NCBI RefSeq assembly: GCF_014640815.1
Contig: NZ_BMHM01000004.1
Location: forward strand, 434,001-498,000
Direction: 5' to 3'
DNA: 64,000 bases
Origin: Vreelandella lutescens
GTDB taxonomy: Bacteria; Pseudomonadota; Gammaproteobacteria; Pseudomonadales; Halomonadaceae
The notes beneath the pieces are model-generated. The model saw only the letters and a program-made list of their open reading frames with translations. It was not told where the DNA came from and ran no database searches. Positions within the stretch are counted from its first letter, which is position 1. Every line of letters begins with the position of its first letter. The position numbers and the translations under genes are program-made. Of this stretch, positions 17,855 through 26,470 are shown piece by piece.

Positions 17855-18063
17855 ACATCCCCCTTATCGGAGAGCGTCTTCCAAAAGGTTTGTTTGCCTT
17901 CTTGGCAGGCCTGTTCACGGGTGAGGCCAATGTCTTTCAGCAAGTGGTCATCTAGCGTGAGCAACTGCCTACGGCTGCGGCGGCGCTGCTGGTAGTGGCT
18001 TAACTGGTAACGTAGTTGTGATACCAGCTGTGAACGTAGCTGAGTGAGACTGAAGCGTGGCAT
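17851..18063 (-). CDS. DUF1127 small basic protein
   Basis: A 70-residue Arg/Gln-rich protein whose C-terminal half carries the DUF1127 pattern RRQLLTLDDHLLKDIGLTRE. Some DUF1127 members in other proteobacteria affect RNA turnover or phosphate and carbon metabolism; this one is uncharacterised. GGAGAG lies a few bases before the ATG. It is first in a two-gene operon with phzF (4-bp ATGA overlap) and faces the MocR gene across a region rich in ATACAGA repeats. Confidence 0.8.
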   Translation of the reverse strand: MPRFSLTQLRSQLVSQLRYQLSHYQQRRRSRRQLLTLDDHLLKDIGLTREQACQEGKQTFWKTLSDKGDV

Positions 18064-18118
18064 GGCGGCTCTCCGGGTGGTGGGGTGCCTGTTTAGGTTA
18101 CGCAGCCTGCTGGTGGCA

Positions 18119-18205
18119 ATACAGATATAGGTTTTTTTATTTTTATGATACAGATAGGGCGTGTTATACCTCTGTATGGCGAAGCAGTAGGCCTTCTGTA
18201 TGGCG
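18119..18205. promoter_or_regulatory. Cluster of four ATACAGA-type half-sites, probable MocR operator region
   Basis: ATACAGATA occurs at 18119-18127 and 18148-18156 on the plus strand. TCTGTATGGCG, which contains the inverse ATACAGA, occurs at 18171-18181 and 18195-18205. That gives two direct pairs (spacings 29 and 24 bp) facing each other between the DUF1127-phzF operon and the MocR gene. The last copy overlaps the proposed MocR start codon. MocR proteins bind direct repeats, so an auto- and cross-regulatory operator is inferred. Confidence 0.5.
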
Positions 18206-19672
18206 GATGAACCGAGCGGGGTGGGTGTGATGACGCGTTATGAAGAGGTGGCGGCAACGTTGCGGGAGCGGATCGAGCACGGGATTTATCGCGTGGGCGA
18301 CCGGCTACCTTCCATTCGCGCGGTCTGCCAAGAGCTGAACGTCAGTATCTCAACGGCGCAAGAAGCGTACCGCCAACTCATGGACGCCGCGCTGATTGAG
18401 TCGCGGCCAAAGTCGGGCTACTTCGTGCTGCCTTGCCGTATACCCTCCGTTTTGCCTTCTGTATCCCGACCAGCCCAGTGCCCGCTGGATGTCTCCCAGT
18501 GGGACCAAGTGTTAGAACTGGTGGCAACCCAACGGGACGATAAACGGCTGCTGCTTGGGCGCGGTGTGCCCAATCTTGAGGTGGCGTCGCTAAAGCCGCT
18601 GTCGAAAATCCTCGCCGGGCTGCACCGTAGTAACGATCTGCACGGCTTTAATTACGACAAACTCAGCGGTAGCCCTGAACTGCGCCAACAGGTGGCGCGC
18701 TTGGCGGTGGCGTCTGGCTGCCTGCTGCATCCGGATGATGTGCTGATTACCACCGGCTGCCAGGAAGCGCTCTCCATTGCGCTGCGTACGCTTACCCAGC
18801 CTGACGATGTGGTAGCGGTAGATTCGCCCAGTTTCTACGGCACCATGCAGATTCTGAAAGCCAACGGTTTAAAGGCACTGGAGATCCCCACTGACCCGCA
18901 AACCGGCATCAGCCTGGAAGCGTTAGAGCTGGCGTTAGAGCAGTGGCCTATTCGCGCTATTCAGGTCACGCCCACCTATAACAACCCGTTGGGCTATACC
19001 ATGCCGGAAGTGCGTAAGCGGGCGCTCTATCAGCTTGCCCAACGGTTTGATGTAGCCATTATTGAAGATGATATCTATGGGGATTTGGCCTACACCCAAC
19101 CCAGGCCGCTCACGATTAAATCCTTTGATACCGATGGGCGCGTGCTGCTGTGTAGCGGTTTCTCGAAAACCTTAGGGCCGGGCCTGCGCGTGGGCTGGCT
19201 GGCCCCTGGCTGCTACCGGGAAAAGGCGCTGCATATGAAGTATGTCTCCACCGGTGCCTCTGCCACGCTGCCGCAATTGGCCGTGGCGGAGTTTGTGGCC
19301 AAGGGCCATTTTGAGCGTCATCTACGCGCTGTTTCGCGCCAGTATCAACGCCAGCGGGATGTGATGATTAGTTGGGTGCAGCGCTATTTTCCCAAAGGGT
19401 CGGGCATTAGCTATCCGCAAGGGGGCTTTTTACTCTGGGTAGAGCTGCCTGCGGATGTCGACTGCGTGCGCCTTAACGAGCGTTTAGCGCAGCACGCCAT
19501 CCATGTGGCACCGGGGTCGCTGTTCTCGGCCTCTGGTAAGTTTCGCCAGTGCTTGCGGTTGAACTACGCGTTTACTCTGACACCTGCCATCGAAGCGGCC
19601 GTGCGAACCGTAGGTGAGTTTGCCACCGAGATGGTGGAGGAGAAGCAGCAATATGCTGTCAGTGTTGACTGA
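18200..19672 (+). CDS. MocR-family GntR/aminotransferase-fold regulator
   Basis: A 490-residue protein. The GntR winged helix reads TLRERIEHGIYRVGDRLPSI then LNVSISTAQEAYRQLMDAAL. The aminotransferase I-like domain has TPTYNNPLGYTMP, IIEDDIYGDL and the PLP lysine in CSGFSKTLGPGLRVGW. It diverges from DUF1127-phzF and probably regulates it in response to PLP or an amino compound. The ATG at 18230 (MTRYEEVAA) is a credible alternative start, since MocR proteins usually begin there and the 18200 ATG lies inside a repeated operator-like sequence. Confidence 0.88.
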   Translation: MADEPSGVGVMTRYEEVAATLRERIEHGIYRVGDRLPSIRAVCQELNVSISTAQEAYRQLMDAALIESRPKSGYFVLPCRIPSVLPSVSRPAQCPLDVSQWDQVLELVATQRDDKRLLLGRGVPNLEVASLKPLSKILAGLHRSNDLHGFNYDKLSGSPELRQQVARLAVASGCLLHPDDVLITTGCQEALSIALRTLTQPDDVVAVDSPSFYGTMQILKANGLKALEIPTDPQTGISLEALELALEQWPIRAIQVTPTYNNPLGYTMPEVRKRALYQLAQRFDVAIIEDDIYGDLAYTQPRPLTIKSFDTDGRVLLCSGFSKTLGPGLRVGWLAPGCYREKALHMKYVSTGASATLPQLAVAEFVAKGHFERHLRAVSRQYQRQRDVMISWVQRYFPKGSGISYPQGGFLLWVELPADVDCVRLNERLAQHAIHVAPGSLFSASGKFRQCLRLNYAFTLTPAIEAAVRTVGEFATEMVEEKQQYAVSVD

Positions 19673-19682
19673 TCATGAGCTA

Positions 19683-20087
19683 TCACGTCAAATCCATAAA
19701 CGGATTGTAGGCGACTTCCCAGTAGTGGCCTTCTGGGTCGCGGAAATAGCCGGAATAACCACCCCAGAACACTTCTTGCCCAGGTTTGATGAGCTCGGCA
19801 CCGGCGGCAACTGCTTGTTTAAGCACTTGGTCAACGGCATCTTGGCTGCCAACATTGTGAGCAAGGGTGATACCGCTAAAGCCGCTGGGAGAGTCATCTT
19901 GAATGCCAATATCTTTCGCTAGCGCTTCACGCGGAAAAAGCGATAACCAAGCACCTTCGAGCTTGAAAAAGGCGACCTCATTGCTGTCTGTTTCGTGCTC
20001 CGGCAATCCCAACCCTTCACGATAGAAGTGAATCGCACGAGTCAGGTCGTAGACCCCAAGAGTGATTAAGCTAATTTTAGGTTTCAT
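19683..20087 (-). CDS. VOC-family (glyoxalase/bleomycin resistance-like) protein
   Basis: A 134-residue single VOC domain: ISLITLGVYDLTRAIHFYRE near the start and GYSGYFRDPEGHYWEVAYNP at the end, where the final Glu is a usual metal ligand. The family includes glyoxalases, dioxygenases and resistance proteins; no substrate is indicated. It ends 10 bp from the convergent MocR gene and lies 23 bp downstream of tag on the same strand, so it may be read from the pcs-tag transcript. Confidence 0.8.
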   Translation of the reverse strand: MKPKISLITLGVYDLTRAIHFYREGLGLPEHETDSNEVAFFKLEGAWLSLFPREALAKDIGIQDDSPSGFSGITLAHNVGSQDAVDQVLKQAVAAGAELIKPGQEVFWGGYSGYFRDPEGHYWEVAYNPFMDLT

Positions 20088-20110
20088 AGGAAGCGCTCCT
20101 ATAGATAACG

Positions 20111-20719
20111 CTAGGTGGGTCGCTGGAACTGTTGCCGTGCCTGCTCCACCCGTTCACGCGTGACGCAATTCAACGAGTGATCATTAATCAGCCCCATGGC
20201 CTGCATAAATGCAAACGCGGTGGTGGGGCCAAAAAACTTCCAGCCGCGCTTTTTAAGGTCTTTTGCTAGCGCGATAGATTCCGGCGATGTGGTTTGCGTT
20301 TGTGGGGCAGGCAGTGATGCGCTATCCGGTTCATAGCGCCAGAAAAACGCCGCTAGCGAGCCTTCCTGAACCACCATTTCCTGCGCACAGCGCGCGTTAT
20401 TGATGGTGGCTTCGATCTTACCGCGGTGACGAATAATGCCCGCATCTTGCAGTAAGCGCTGCACATCCTCTTCGTCAAAACCGGAGACTTGATTGAAGTC
20501 GAAGTGGTGGAAAGCCGCGCGGAAATTCTCACGCTTGTTCAAAATCGTTCGCCAGCTTAAGCCTGACTGAAAGCTCTCCAGGCAGATTTTCTCAAATAGC
20601 CGCTGGTCATCGGCAACGGGAAAACCCCACTCCTGATCGTGGTAGGGCAGAAACTCTGCCGCCCCGCCACACCACAGGCAGCGGGGGTGGCCGTCGGGGG
20701 CGATAAAGTCAGAGGCCAT
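20111..20719 (-). CDS. tag: DNA-3-methyladenine glycosylase I
   Basis: A 202-residue protein closely resembling E. coli Tag: PRCLWCGG, PYHDQEWGFP, ESFQSGLSWRTILNKRENFR, QDAGIIRHRGKIEATINNAR and GLINDHSLNC. The Cys/His residues that bind structural zinc in Tag (an early Cys, the His of YHDQEWG, and the His and Cys of NDHSLNC) are all present. It excises 3-methyladenine from alkylated DNA. The ATG follows the pcs stop codon with no gap (TAAATG), so translation is probably coupled. Confidence 0.93.
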   Translation of the reverse strand: MASDFIAPDGHPRCLWCGGAAEFLPYHDQEWGFPVADDQRLFEKICLESFQSGLSWRTILNKRENFRAAFHHFDFNQVSGFDEEDVQRLLQDAGIIRHRGKIEATINNARCAQEMVVQEGSLAAFFWRYEPDSASLPAPQTQTTSPESIALAKDLKKRGWKFFGPTTAFAFMQAMGLINDHSLNCVTRERVEQARQQFQRPT

Positions 20720-21460
20720 TTAACGTGCCATCTGCTCGCCGAACCACTCTTGAGCCGTGCGCCAAAGGCACATGCCCGCGAAGTAAAGTGAGGTCACGCC
20801 TAAGCCCCACAGTGCCCAGGCGGCGTGATTAGGGTTTGAGAGGATTAACGAGGTTGCGCACACGCACCAAAGCAGCGTCACCGCGATATTGAGCGGCATA
20901 AATAGGCGCACTCGAAACGGGTGCAAAAACTTCATTTTCGTCACGGTCAGCATCGCCAAGACGAGTATTGCGCCAAACGTCAGCAGTGGCGGTAAATCAA
21001 GAATGTAAAAATAGGCGGCGGCAATGTTCCAGGCGGCGGGAAAGCCCACGAAGTAATTATCCTGGCTTTTCATATCGACGTTGCAGAAGCAGAACATCGA
21101 CGACAACAAAATGATAAAGACCGAGATCAGCCCTAAGTAGGGCGGTAATTCAATGAAGTAGTAAATGAAGAGGGCGGGGATAAAGGCCCAGGTGAGGTAA
21201 TCGATCACCATGTCCAGCGTCGATCCATCGAAATGGGGCAGGATGGTCTTCACTTCATATTTGCGTGCCAGGGTGCCATCGATGCCGTCAATCATCATCG
21301 CCGCCCCCAGCCAGAGCAGGCAGGCCACCGGGTTGTTGTCGACCAGCGCCAGCAGTGCCATCGTGCCAAGCAGCACGCCGCTGGCGGTAAACACATGCAC
21401 GCTCCAAGCTTTATAAACCGACGCTCGGGATTCTGTTTGAGTAGAGAGTGATTGGACCAC
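20720..21460 (-). CDS. pcs: Phosphatidylcholine synthase (CDP-diacylglycerol:choline transferase)
   Basis: A 246-residue membrane protein with the CDP-alcohol phosphotransferase signature DGIDGTLARKYEVK followed by DGSTLDMVIDYLTW (D-x2-DG-x2-AR-xn-G-x3-D-x3-D). The surrounding MMIDGIDG and LPHFDGSTLD context matches rhizobial Pcs rather than PgsA or PssA. It makes phosphatidylcholine directly from choline in the inner membrane, in keeping with choline availability in saline habitats. The start appears to be a GTG at 21460. Confidence 0.85.
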   Translation of the reverse strand: MVQSLSTQTESRASVYKAWSVHVFTASGVLLGTMALLALVDNNPVACLLWLGAAMMIDGIDGTLARKYEVKTILPHFDGSTLDMVIDYLTWAFIPALFIYYFIELPPYLGLISVFIILLSSMFCFCNVDMKSQDNYFVGFPAAWNIAAAYFYILDLPPLLTFGAILVLAMLTVTKMKFLHPFRVRLFMPLNIAVTLLWCVCATSLILSNPNHAAWALWGLGVTSLYFAGMCLWRTAQEWFGEQMAR

Positions 21461-21630
21461 GTTAACCCCAGTGGGAACGTGTCGTCCCCTTGCTGTTAGA
21501 TTGATTAATAAACGTTCAAAAGACGATACACTACTATAAGAAAGCCGTCAGGAAATACACGGCGTATCCTCTGAACTCAGCCTTGTTGGATGACCGCAGC
21601 AAGGTGGCTTATCCACTAGGGAGATAGCGC

Positions 21631-22080
21631 ATGACGCACGTCCGCTCTGCCACGATTCATGATCTCGACGCTTTAACCGAGCTACTTGACGGTTATCGGC
21701 AGTTTTATCAGCAGCCAAGTGATATTCAAGCAGCGCGTGACTTTTTGCGCCAGCGCTTTGGGCAAGCAGATTCCCGCATTTTGGTAAGTGAAAACAGTGA
21801 TGGCGCACTCACAGGGTTTGTTCAGCTTTACCCCGGTGTTTCCACCGTCGGCTTGAATGCGCGCTGGACGTTGAACGACCTCTTTGTGCTGCCAGAGTGT
21901 CGTGCGAAAGGAACGGGCCGAGCGCTCATGGAAGCCGCCACCCAACTTGCCCGTGAACAGGGCGTCGCGCGTTTGATATTAATGACGCAGGTCGAAAATG
22001 AGCGCGCCCAGCGCTTGTACGAATCGCTGGGCTGGCAGCGAAATACGGCGTTTTATGGCTATTTACTCGATGTTAAGTAA
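21631..22080 (+). CDS. GNAT-family N-acetyltransferase
   Basis: A 149-residue GNAT protein. Motif A reads LNDLFVLPECRAKGTGRALMEAA, with the acetyl-CoA-binding R-x2-G-x-G/A pattern, and motif B reads NERAQRLYESLGWQRN. Substrate unknown; similar small GNATs acetylate amino acids, polyamines or proteins. AGGGAG lies 7 bases before the ATG. It is flanked by divergent pcs and convergent ybaK-like genes and appears to be transcribed alone. Confidence 0.85.
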   Translation: MTHVRSATIHDLDALTELLDGYRQFYQQPSDIQAARDFLRQRFGQADSRILVSENSDGALTGFVQLYPGVSTVGLNARWTLNDLFVLPECRAKGTGRALMEAATQLAREQGVARLILMTQVENERAQRLYESLGWQRNTAFYGYLLDVK

Positions 22081-22098
22081 CGTGTTCTTAACCGCTGC

Positions 22099-22575
22099 TT
22101 AGCTAATGCTCTCTGGCAACTTGCACACATCTACCCACTGAGCACCAACTAAGTCGGCCAATCGTTGTGGGCTCAAGCGCACCGCGCTGTTCGATGAGCC
22201 CGCAGCGGGCAGCACTTCATCGAACGCGTGGAGGGATTCGTCGCAATAGACGGGAAGATCCGTCGCCAATCCAAACGGGCATACCCCGCCCACCGGATGG
22301 CTGGTCAGTTCCATCACTGTATCAGCATCGAGCATTTTGGCTTTGCCACCGAAGGTATCGCGGATTTTGCGGTTATCAATTCGCGCATCGCCGCTGGCCA
22401 CAATTAGCAGCGGCGTCTCACCCACTTTAAACGCCAATGTTTTAGCAATTTGCCCAGGGGCAACACCGTGTGCTTCGGCGGCGAGCTGAACGGTAGCGGT
22501 GCTGGTTTCCAGCTCTTCAATGGCCACCTCTGGCGCGTGCTCGGCAAAAAACTGGCGAACGGTCTCAATGCTCAT
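22099..22575 (-). CDS. YbaK/EbsC-family aminoacyl-tRNA deacylase-like protein
   Basis: A 158-residue YbaK/ProX-fold protein: EAHGVAPGQIAKTLAFKVGE, DARIDNRKIRDTFG, HPVGGVCPFGL and SSNSAVRLSPQRL follow the family pattern, including the conserved Lys after QIA and the GGVCPFG loop. Members hydrolyse mischarged Cys- or Ala-tRNA(Pro) in trans. The frame opens at a TTG at 22593, but AAGGAG six bases before ATG 22575 sets the start there. Confidence 0.82.
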   Translation of the reverse strand: MSIETVRQFFAEHAPEVAIEELETSTATVQLAAEAHGVAPGQIAKTLAFKVGETPLLIVASGDARIDNRKIRDTFGGKAKMLDADTVMELTSHPVGGVCPFGLATDLPVYCDESLHAFDEVLPAAGSSNSAVRLSPQRLADLVGAQWVDVCKLPESIS

Positions 22576-22626
22576 GACGGGCTCCTTGGACAAGTGGAAT
22601 CACTAATCTAACTTGCCAGCGTGGGG

Positions 22627-23874
22627 TTAGCCAATCCATGGTGGCGTCACGATACGTGATGGCTCCCGCTGCATGATGATCTCACCGTGTCGCACGGAAA
22701 GTAGGACATCACCCTGGTTACGCAGCACGCTGTAGTCATCTTCGCCCTCTAGTAGATTGAAGCTGGCCGGTTTGCCCACTTCTATGCCGTAACGCGACTC
22801 GATATTCATAGTGCGGGCGCTGTTATCGGTAATCAGGGAAAGCGCGCTGCTAAAATCCTGGTAACCCATCATCTGGCAAATATGCAGGCCAAAATCGAGC
22901 GTGCGTAGCAGCTTGCCGTTACCTAACGAGTACCAGGGGTCGAAGATAGAATCTTCTGCAAAGCAGACGTTGATTCCTGCTGCGTTAAGCTCTTTCACGC
23001 GGGTGACACCTCGCCGTTTTGGGTAGGTATCAAAGCGCCCTTGGAGATGAATGCTCTCCGTTGGGCAGGAAATAAAGTTAATGCCCGAGCGCTTGAGCAA
23101 CAGAAAGAGTTTAGAGCAGTAGGCGTTGTCGTAAGAGTGCATCGCGGTAGTGTGGCTGGCGGTCACGCGGCTGCCTAAATCATTGAACAGGGCTTCGCAG
23201 GCCAGCACTTCCAGAAAGCGCGAGTTGGGGTCGTCTATCTCATCGCAGTGCACATCCACTAAGCGGTCATATTTCATCGCCAGCTCAATCACCCGCTTCA
23301 TGGAGGCCACGCCTAGCTCGCGGGTGTACTCAAAGTGAGGAATACCCCCCACCACATCAGCGCCGATCTCCAGCGCCTCCTCCATTAGCTTGTCGCCGCC
23401 AGGGTAAGAGAGCAGGCCATCCTGAGGGAAGGCCACCACTTGGATGTCGATCTTATCCTTCAACTCATCACGTAAGGTGCAGAGTGTTTTTAGCCCCACC
23501 AAGCTTGGGTCGCTGGTATCGGCGTGGGTGCGCACAAACTGAACGCCGTTACCGATCAATAGGTTTAACGTTTTTAACACGCGTTCGCGAATGTCGGCCT
23601 CATTAAGCAGCGGTTTGCGCTCGCCCCAGCGCTCAATCCCTTCAAACAGTGTGCCGCTTTGGTTCCAGCTTGGCTCGCCCGCCGTGAGGGCGGCATCCAG
23701 GTGGATGTGAGGCTCGATAAACGGCGCGCAGAGAAGCTTGCCGCCGGCATCCAGTTGTTCAGCGGTTGCCGTCTGCGGTGCATCTTGTGCTGTGATACCT
23801 GTGAATAGACCGTTGCTTATTTCGATCCGGTAAAGCTGCGGGCGTTGGCGCAGGCGTGCGTTAATCATTTGCAT
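22627..23874 (-). CDS. codA: CodA-like cytosine deaminase (amidohydrolase superfamily)
   Basis: About 415 residues, alignable with E. coli CodA along its length: PFIEPHIHLDAALTAGEPSW, VAFPQDGLLSYPGG, LVDVHCDEIDD, ASHTTAMHSYDNAYCSKLF, IHLQGRFDTYPKRRG and FDPWYSLG. Metal-binding His residues, Gln (VAFPQ) and Glu (CDEIDD) are kept. The E. coli active-site stretch GHDDV is AEDSI here, keeping the first Asp but not the second, so the substrate may differ. The ATG at 23874 is preferred over an upstream start at 23910 because AAAGGAG precedes it. It would supply uracil to the catabolic genes elsewhere in the window. Confidence 0.8.
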   Translation of the reverse strand: MQMINARLRQRPQLYRIEISNGLFTGITAQDAPQTATAEQLDAGGKLLCAPFIEPHIHLDAALTAGEPSWNQSGTLFEGIERWGERKPLLNEADIRERVLKTLNLLIGNGVQFVRTHADTSDPSLVGLKTLCTLRDELKDKIDIQVVAFPQDGLLSYPGGDKLMEEALEIGADVVGGIPHFEYTRELGVASMKRVIELAMKYDRLVDVHCDEIDDPNSRFLEVLACEALFNDLGSRVTASHTTAMHSYDNAYCSKLFLLLKRSGINFISCPTESIHLQGRFDTYPKRRGVTRVKELNAAGINVCFAEDSIFDPWYSLGNGKLLRTLDFGLHICQMMGYQDFSSALSLITDNSARTMNIESRYGIEVGKPASFNLLEGEDDYSVLRNQGDVLLSVRHGEIIMQREPSRIVTPPWIG

Positions 23875-24123
23875 AGGAGTACTCCTTTTCGCACTGAAGA
23901 TTAAAACCATTAAGTTTCAGCAAAAGACATGCCAGATAAGCGGCGTAATTCAGAGGTAGAACGTTTAAATAGTGTGCTTATAAATAGTTCATTTAGTGAT
24001 AGTTTGTTAATAAACCATGAGCCTGCAGCCGTTGCTGAGAGGTTGATAACGTTATTTTGAGATTTTGGTCGCTTATAGCCTCTGTGCGGATGGCCATCAT
24101 GCCAATTAAAGGACACGTGCTGC

Positions 24124-25569
24124 ATGCAAGAGGTCAGTGCTGACAACGCGCCTGTATCAAAGGTTAAGCTTCCGTGGCATCGCACGGTGGTGGGCAAAGT
24201 CGCCATCTTTATGCTGCTGGGCGTTGTTTTTGCCTACCTGATGGGCGCGATGTTGGGCTTTACGATGGTTGAGCGTAGTGCTCGCGACCAGTGGGGGCGC
24301 GAAGCTCAGGTCAACGCGCAGATTGTCAGTGCCACCATTCGCCGCATTTATACCGCTGTCGCTGTGCGTACCGATTCCACGGGTCAAGTGAATCAGTTGG
24401 TCTCTGCACGGCCCATTGGCGATGAAGACTCCGTGCTAAGCACTGGTTTCAGCCCTATCGATGTGCTGGCGCTGGCAAGCGCCCAGACACGGCGTAATGT
24501 GTGGCTCTTTGCACGCGAGGCGAACGGCTCTATCACACCAGTGGCGGATGCCTTTAACAGTGCCGTTGGCGAGATCGTTTTTCCAGACACGTCTGAATTA
24601 CCCAATAGCCTCTCGGCTAACGAGTTTTATGTGGGTTTTGCGCGTATCGGGGACGAGGATCACTTCATTAGTTCTTTACCCATCATCACGCCCCAGGGCG
24701 ATCTGCACGGCCTGGTTGTGTCTAGTATTGGGCTGAAAAGTGAGCTTTATCAGGTGCACCGTGACCTGATACTGAAAGTCGTGGCGTCATTGGGCGTGGT
24801 GCTATTAGCCACCGCGCTGCTGGTGAGTATGCTGATGAAGCAGCTGTTTAAGCCGGTTCCACGCTTAATACGTGCCCTGACACATATTGCCCATAATCAG
24901 ACTGAGCACAGAACGCCCTACACCCAGCGCAGCGATGAGATTGGCTGCATGGCGCAGGCCATTGAAGAGCTGCGCAAAAAGGTAGAAGAGCGTGAGCATC
25001 TGTTGGAGGTAAAAGAGCAGGCGCTGCGCTATCAACATCTCGCGCACCATGATGCCTTAACTAAGTTGCCGAACCGGGTGCAGTTTAACGACGCGCTGCA
25101 GGAAGCGGTCACGCAAGTACCTCATGGCACCCCCTTTAACGTGATGATTTTCGATCTAGACCGCTTCAAAGCGGTAAATGATACCCTCGGCCATGCGGCG
25201 GGTGATGCGTTGCTGGTAGAAGCGAGCCAACGAGTCCAAGGGCTGTTGGAAGAGAACGACTTAGTGGCGCGTTTAGGCGGAGACGAATTCTCGATTATTC
25301 AACATGCCAACCGTGATGCCTTGGCAAAGGCCAACCGGCTGGCACATCAACTGGTGGAGGTACTTCAAGAACCCTTTGCCATTGATGGCCATGATGTTCG
25401 CATTGGTGTGAGCGTCGGCATTGCGTTGGCTCCTCGAGATGGCACCAGTAGTCATACGCTGTTACGTAGTGCTGATGTGGCGTTGTATACCGCCAAGGCG
25501 ATGGGGCGTGGTCGCTACGCAGTATTTAGCCCTGGGATGACCATGGGAGCAGAACACCATGATCGCTAA
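24124..25569 (+). CDS. Membrane diguanylate cyclase with periplasmic Cache-like sensor and HAMP
   Basis: 481 residues: membrane helix at about 22-46, periplasmic region of about 170 residues resembling a Cache fold, second helix at about 218-238, a HAMP-like linker (DEIGCMAQAIEELRKK), then GGDEF. The active-site GGDEF lies at residues 385-389, with DLDRFKAVNDTLGHAAGD before it, so cyclic-di-GMP synthesis is expected. The RxxD inhibitory site is absent (EEND at that position), suggesting no product feedback. It overlaps the next gene by 11 bp, linking it to two GltI-like binding proteins. Confidence 0.9.
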   Translation: MQEVSADNAPVSKVKLPWHRTVVGKVAIFMLLGVVFAYLMGAMLGFTMVERSARDQWGREAQVNAQIVSATIRRIYTAVAVRTDSTGQVNQLVSARPIGDEDSVLSTGFSPIDVLALASAQTRRNVWLFAREANGSITPVADAFNSAVGEIVFPDTSELPNSLSANEFYVGFARIGDEDHFISSLPIITPQGDLHGLVVSSIGLKSELYQVHRDLILKVVASLGVVLLATALLVSMLMKQLFKPVPRLIRALTHIAHNQTEHRTPYTQRSDEIGCMAQAIEELRKKVEEREHLLEVKEQALRYQHLAHHDALTKLPNRVQFNDALQEAVTQVPHGTPFNVMIFDLDRFKAVNDTLGHAAGDALLVEASQRVQGLLEENDLVARLGGDEFSIIQHANRDALAKANRLAHQLVEVLQEPFAIDGHDVRIGVSVGIALAPRDGTSSHTLLRSADVALYTAKAMGRGRYAVFSPGMTMGAEHHDR

Positions 25570-26458
25570 GGCAATGCTCTGGCTGGCGGCTGCTTGGGTC
25601 AGCATGCACGCCAGCGCTTCCCCCCTTCCCGTGGATGCGTCTCCTACTCTGCAGCGGATTGCCCAACACCAGACCATTACGGTGGGCCATCGCGATAACG
25701 AAGTCCCTTTTTCTTACTTGGTAGACGGGCGGCCCGTGGGTTATGCCATTGATCTATGCATGGCCGTGGCGAAGCGCATTGGTGAGCGGCTAGGGGGCGC
25801 TCCTCTCGACGTTCACTTTGTGCCTGTGACACCGGTCAACCGCTTTATTCTGCTGCGCAAGGGGGAGATTGACCTTGAGTGTGGCGTCACTACCAGCACG
25901 CCTGAGCGGCGTCAGCAGGCCGCGTTTTCCTACCCTCATTTTCTAACCGCCACCCGCTATGTCGCACTGGCAGACAATGACATGCGCACCATAGCGGACT
26001 TGGCTGGGCGTAGCGTGGTGTCCACTACGGGCACGATTAACATCGAGCAGTTAAACGAACTCAACCGCACTCAGGGGCTGAATATCGCGGTGATGTTAAG
26101 CCGTAGCCATGACGAAGCGTTCGCCATGGTCGCTAACGGACAAGCCACGGCGTTTGTGATGGACGATATTTTGCTCGCGAGCCTTGTAACGGCGGCGGTC
26201 TCGCCCCAGCGTTTTCGCATCTCTGAAGAGGCGATTAGTGAGCCACAACCCTACGGCTTGATGATGCCGATAGAGGATGCGGTGTTTGCTGAGGTGGTGA
26301 ATGAAGCGCTGTATGAGCATTTTCAAAGTGGCGCTATTCATACGCTGTATGATCAGTGGTTTTTGCAGCCCATACCGCCAGAGAACCGAGTGATTGGCTT
26401 GCCGATGAGCGCAGAGCTTGCTGCCATATTGGCGCGCCCAGACGCGTACGCCGACTAA
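25559..26458 (+). CDS. GltI-like periplasmic amino acid-binding protein (SBP family 3), copy 1
   Basis: 299 residues with a Sec signal peptide (hydrophobic core MLWLAAAWVSMHASAS). The mature part follows glutamate/aspartate-binding GltI: NRFILLRKGEIDLECGVTTS then TPERRQQAAFS, AFVMDDILLA, and a closing DQWFLQPIPP. The gene starts inside the diguanylate cyclase gene, and no ABC permease or ATPase follows. A sensing role, delivering ligand status to the cyclase's periplasmic domain, is therefore a reasonable inference. Confidence 0.85.
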   Translation: MIAKAMLWLAAAWVSMHASASPLPVDASPTLQRIAQHQTITVGHRDNEVPFSYLVDGRPVGYAIDLCMAVAKRIGERLGGAPLDVHFVPVTPVNRFILLRKGEIDLECGVTTSTPERRQQAAFSYPHFLTATRYVALADNDMRTIADLAGRSVVSTTGTINIEQLNELNRTQGLNIAVMLSRSHDEAFAMVANGQATAFVMDDILLASLVTAAVSPQRFRISEEAISEPQPYGLMMPIEDAVFAEVVNEALYEHFQSGAIHTLYDQWFLQPIPPENRVIGLPMSAELAAILARPDAYAD

Positions 26459-26470
26459 AAGGGGTGAAAT

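Noticed and set aside
23872..23910. Upstream start of the CodA-like gene at 23910
   Set aside because: The 12 extra residues do not match CodA, and an AAAGGAG at proper distance precedes the ATG at 23874.
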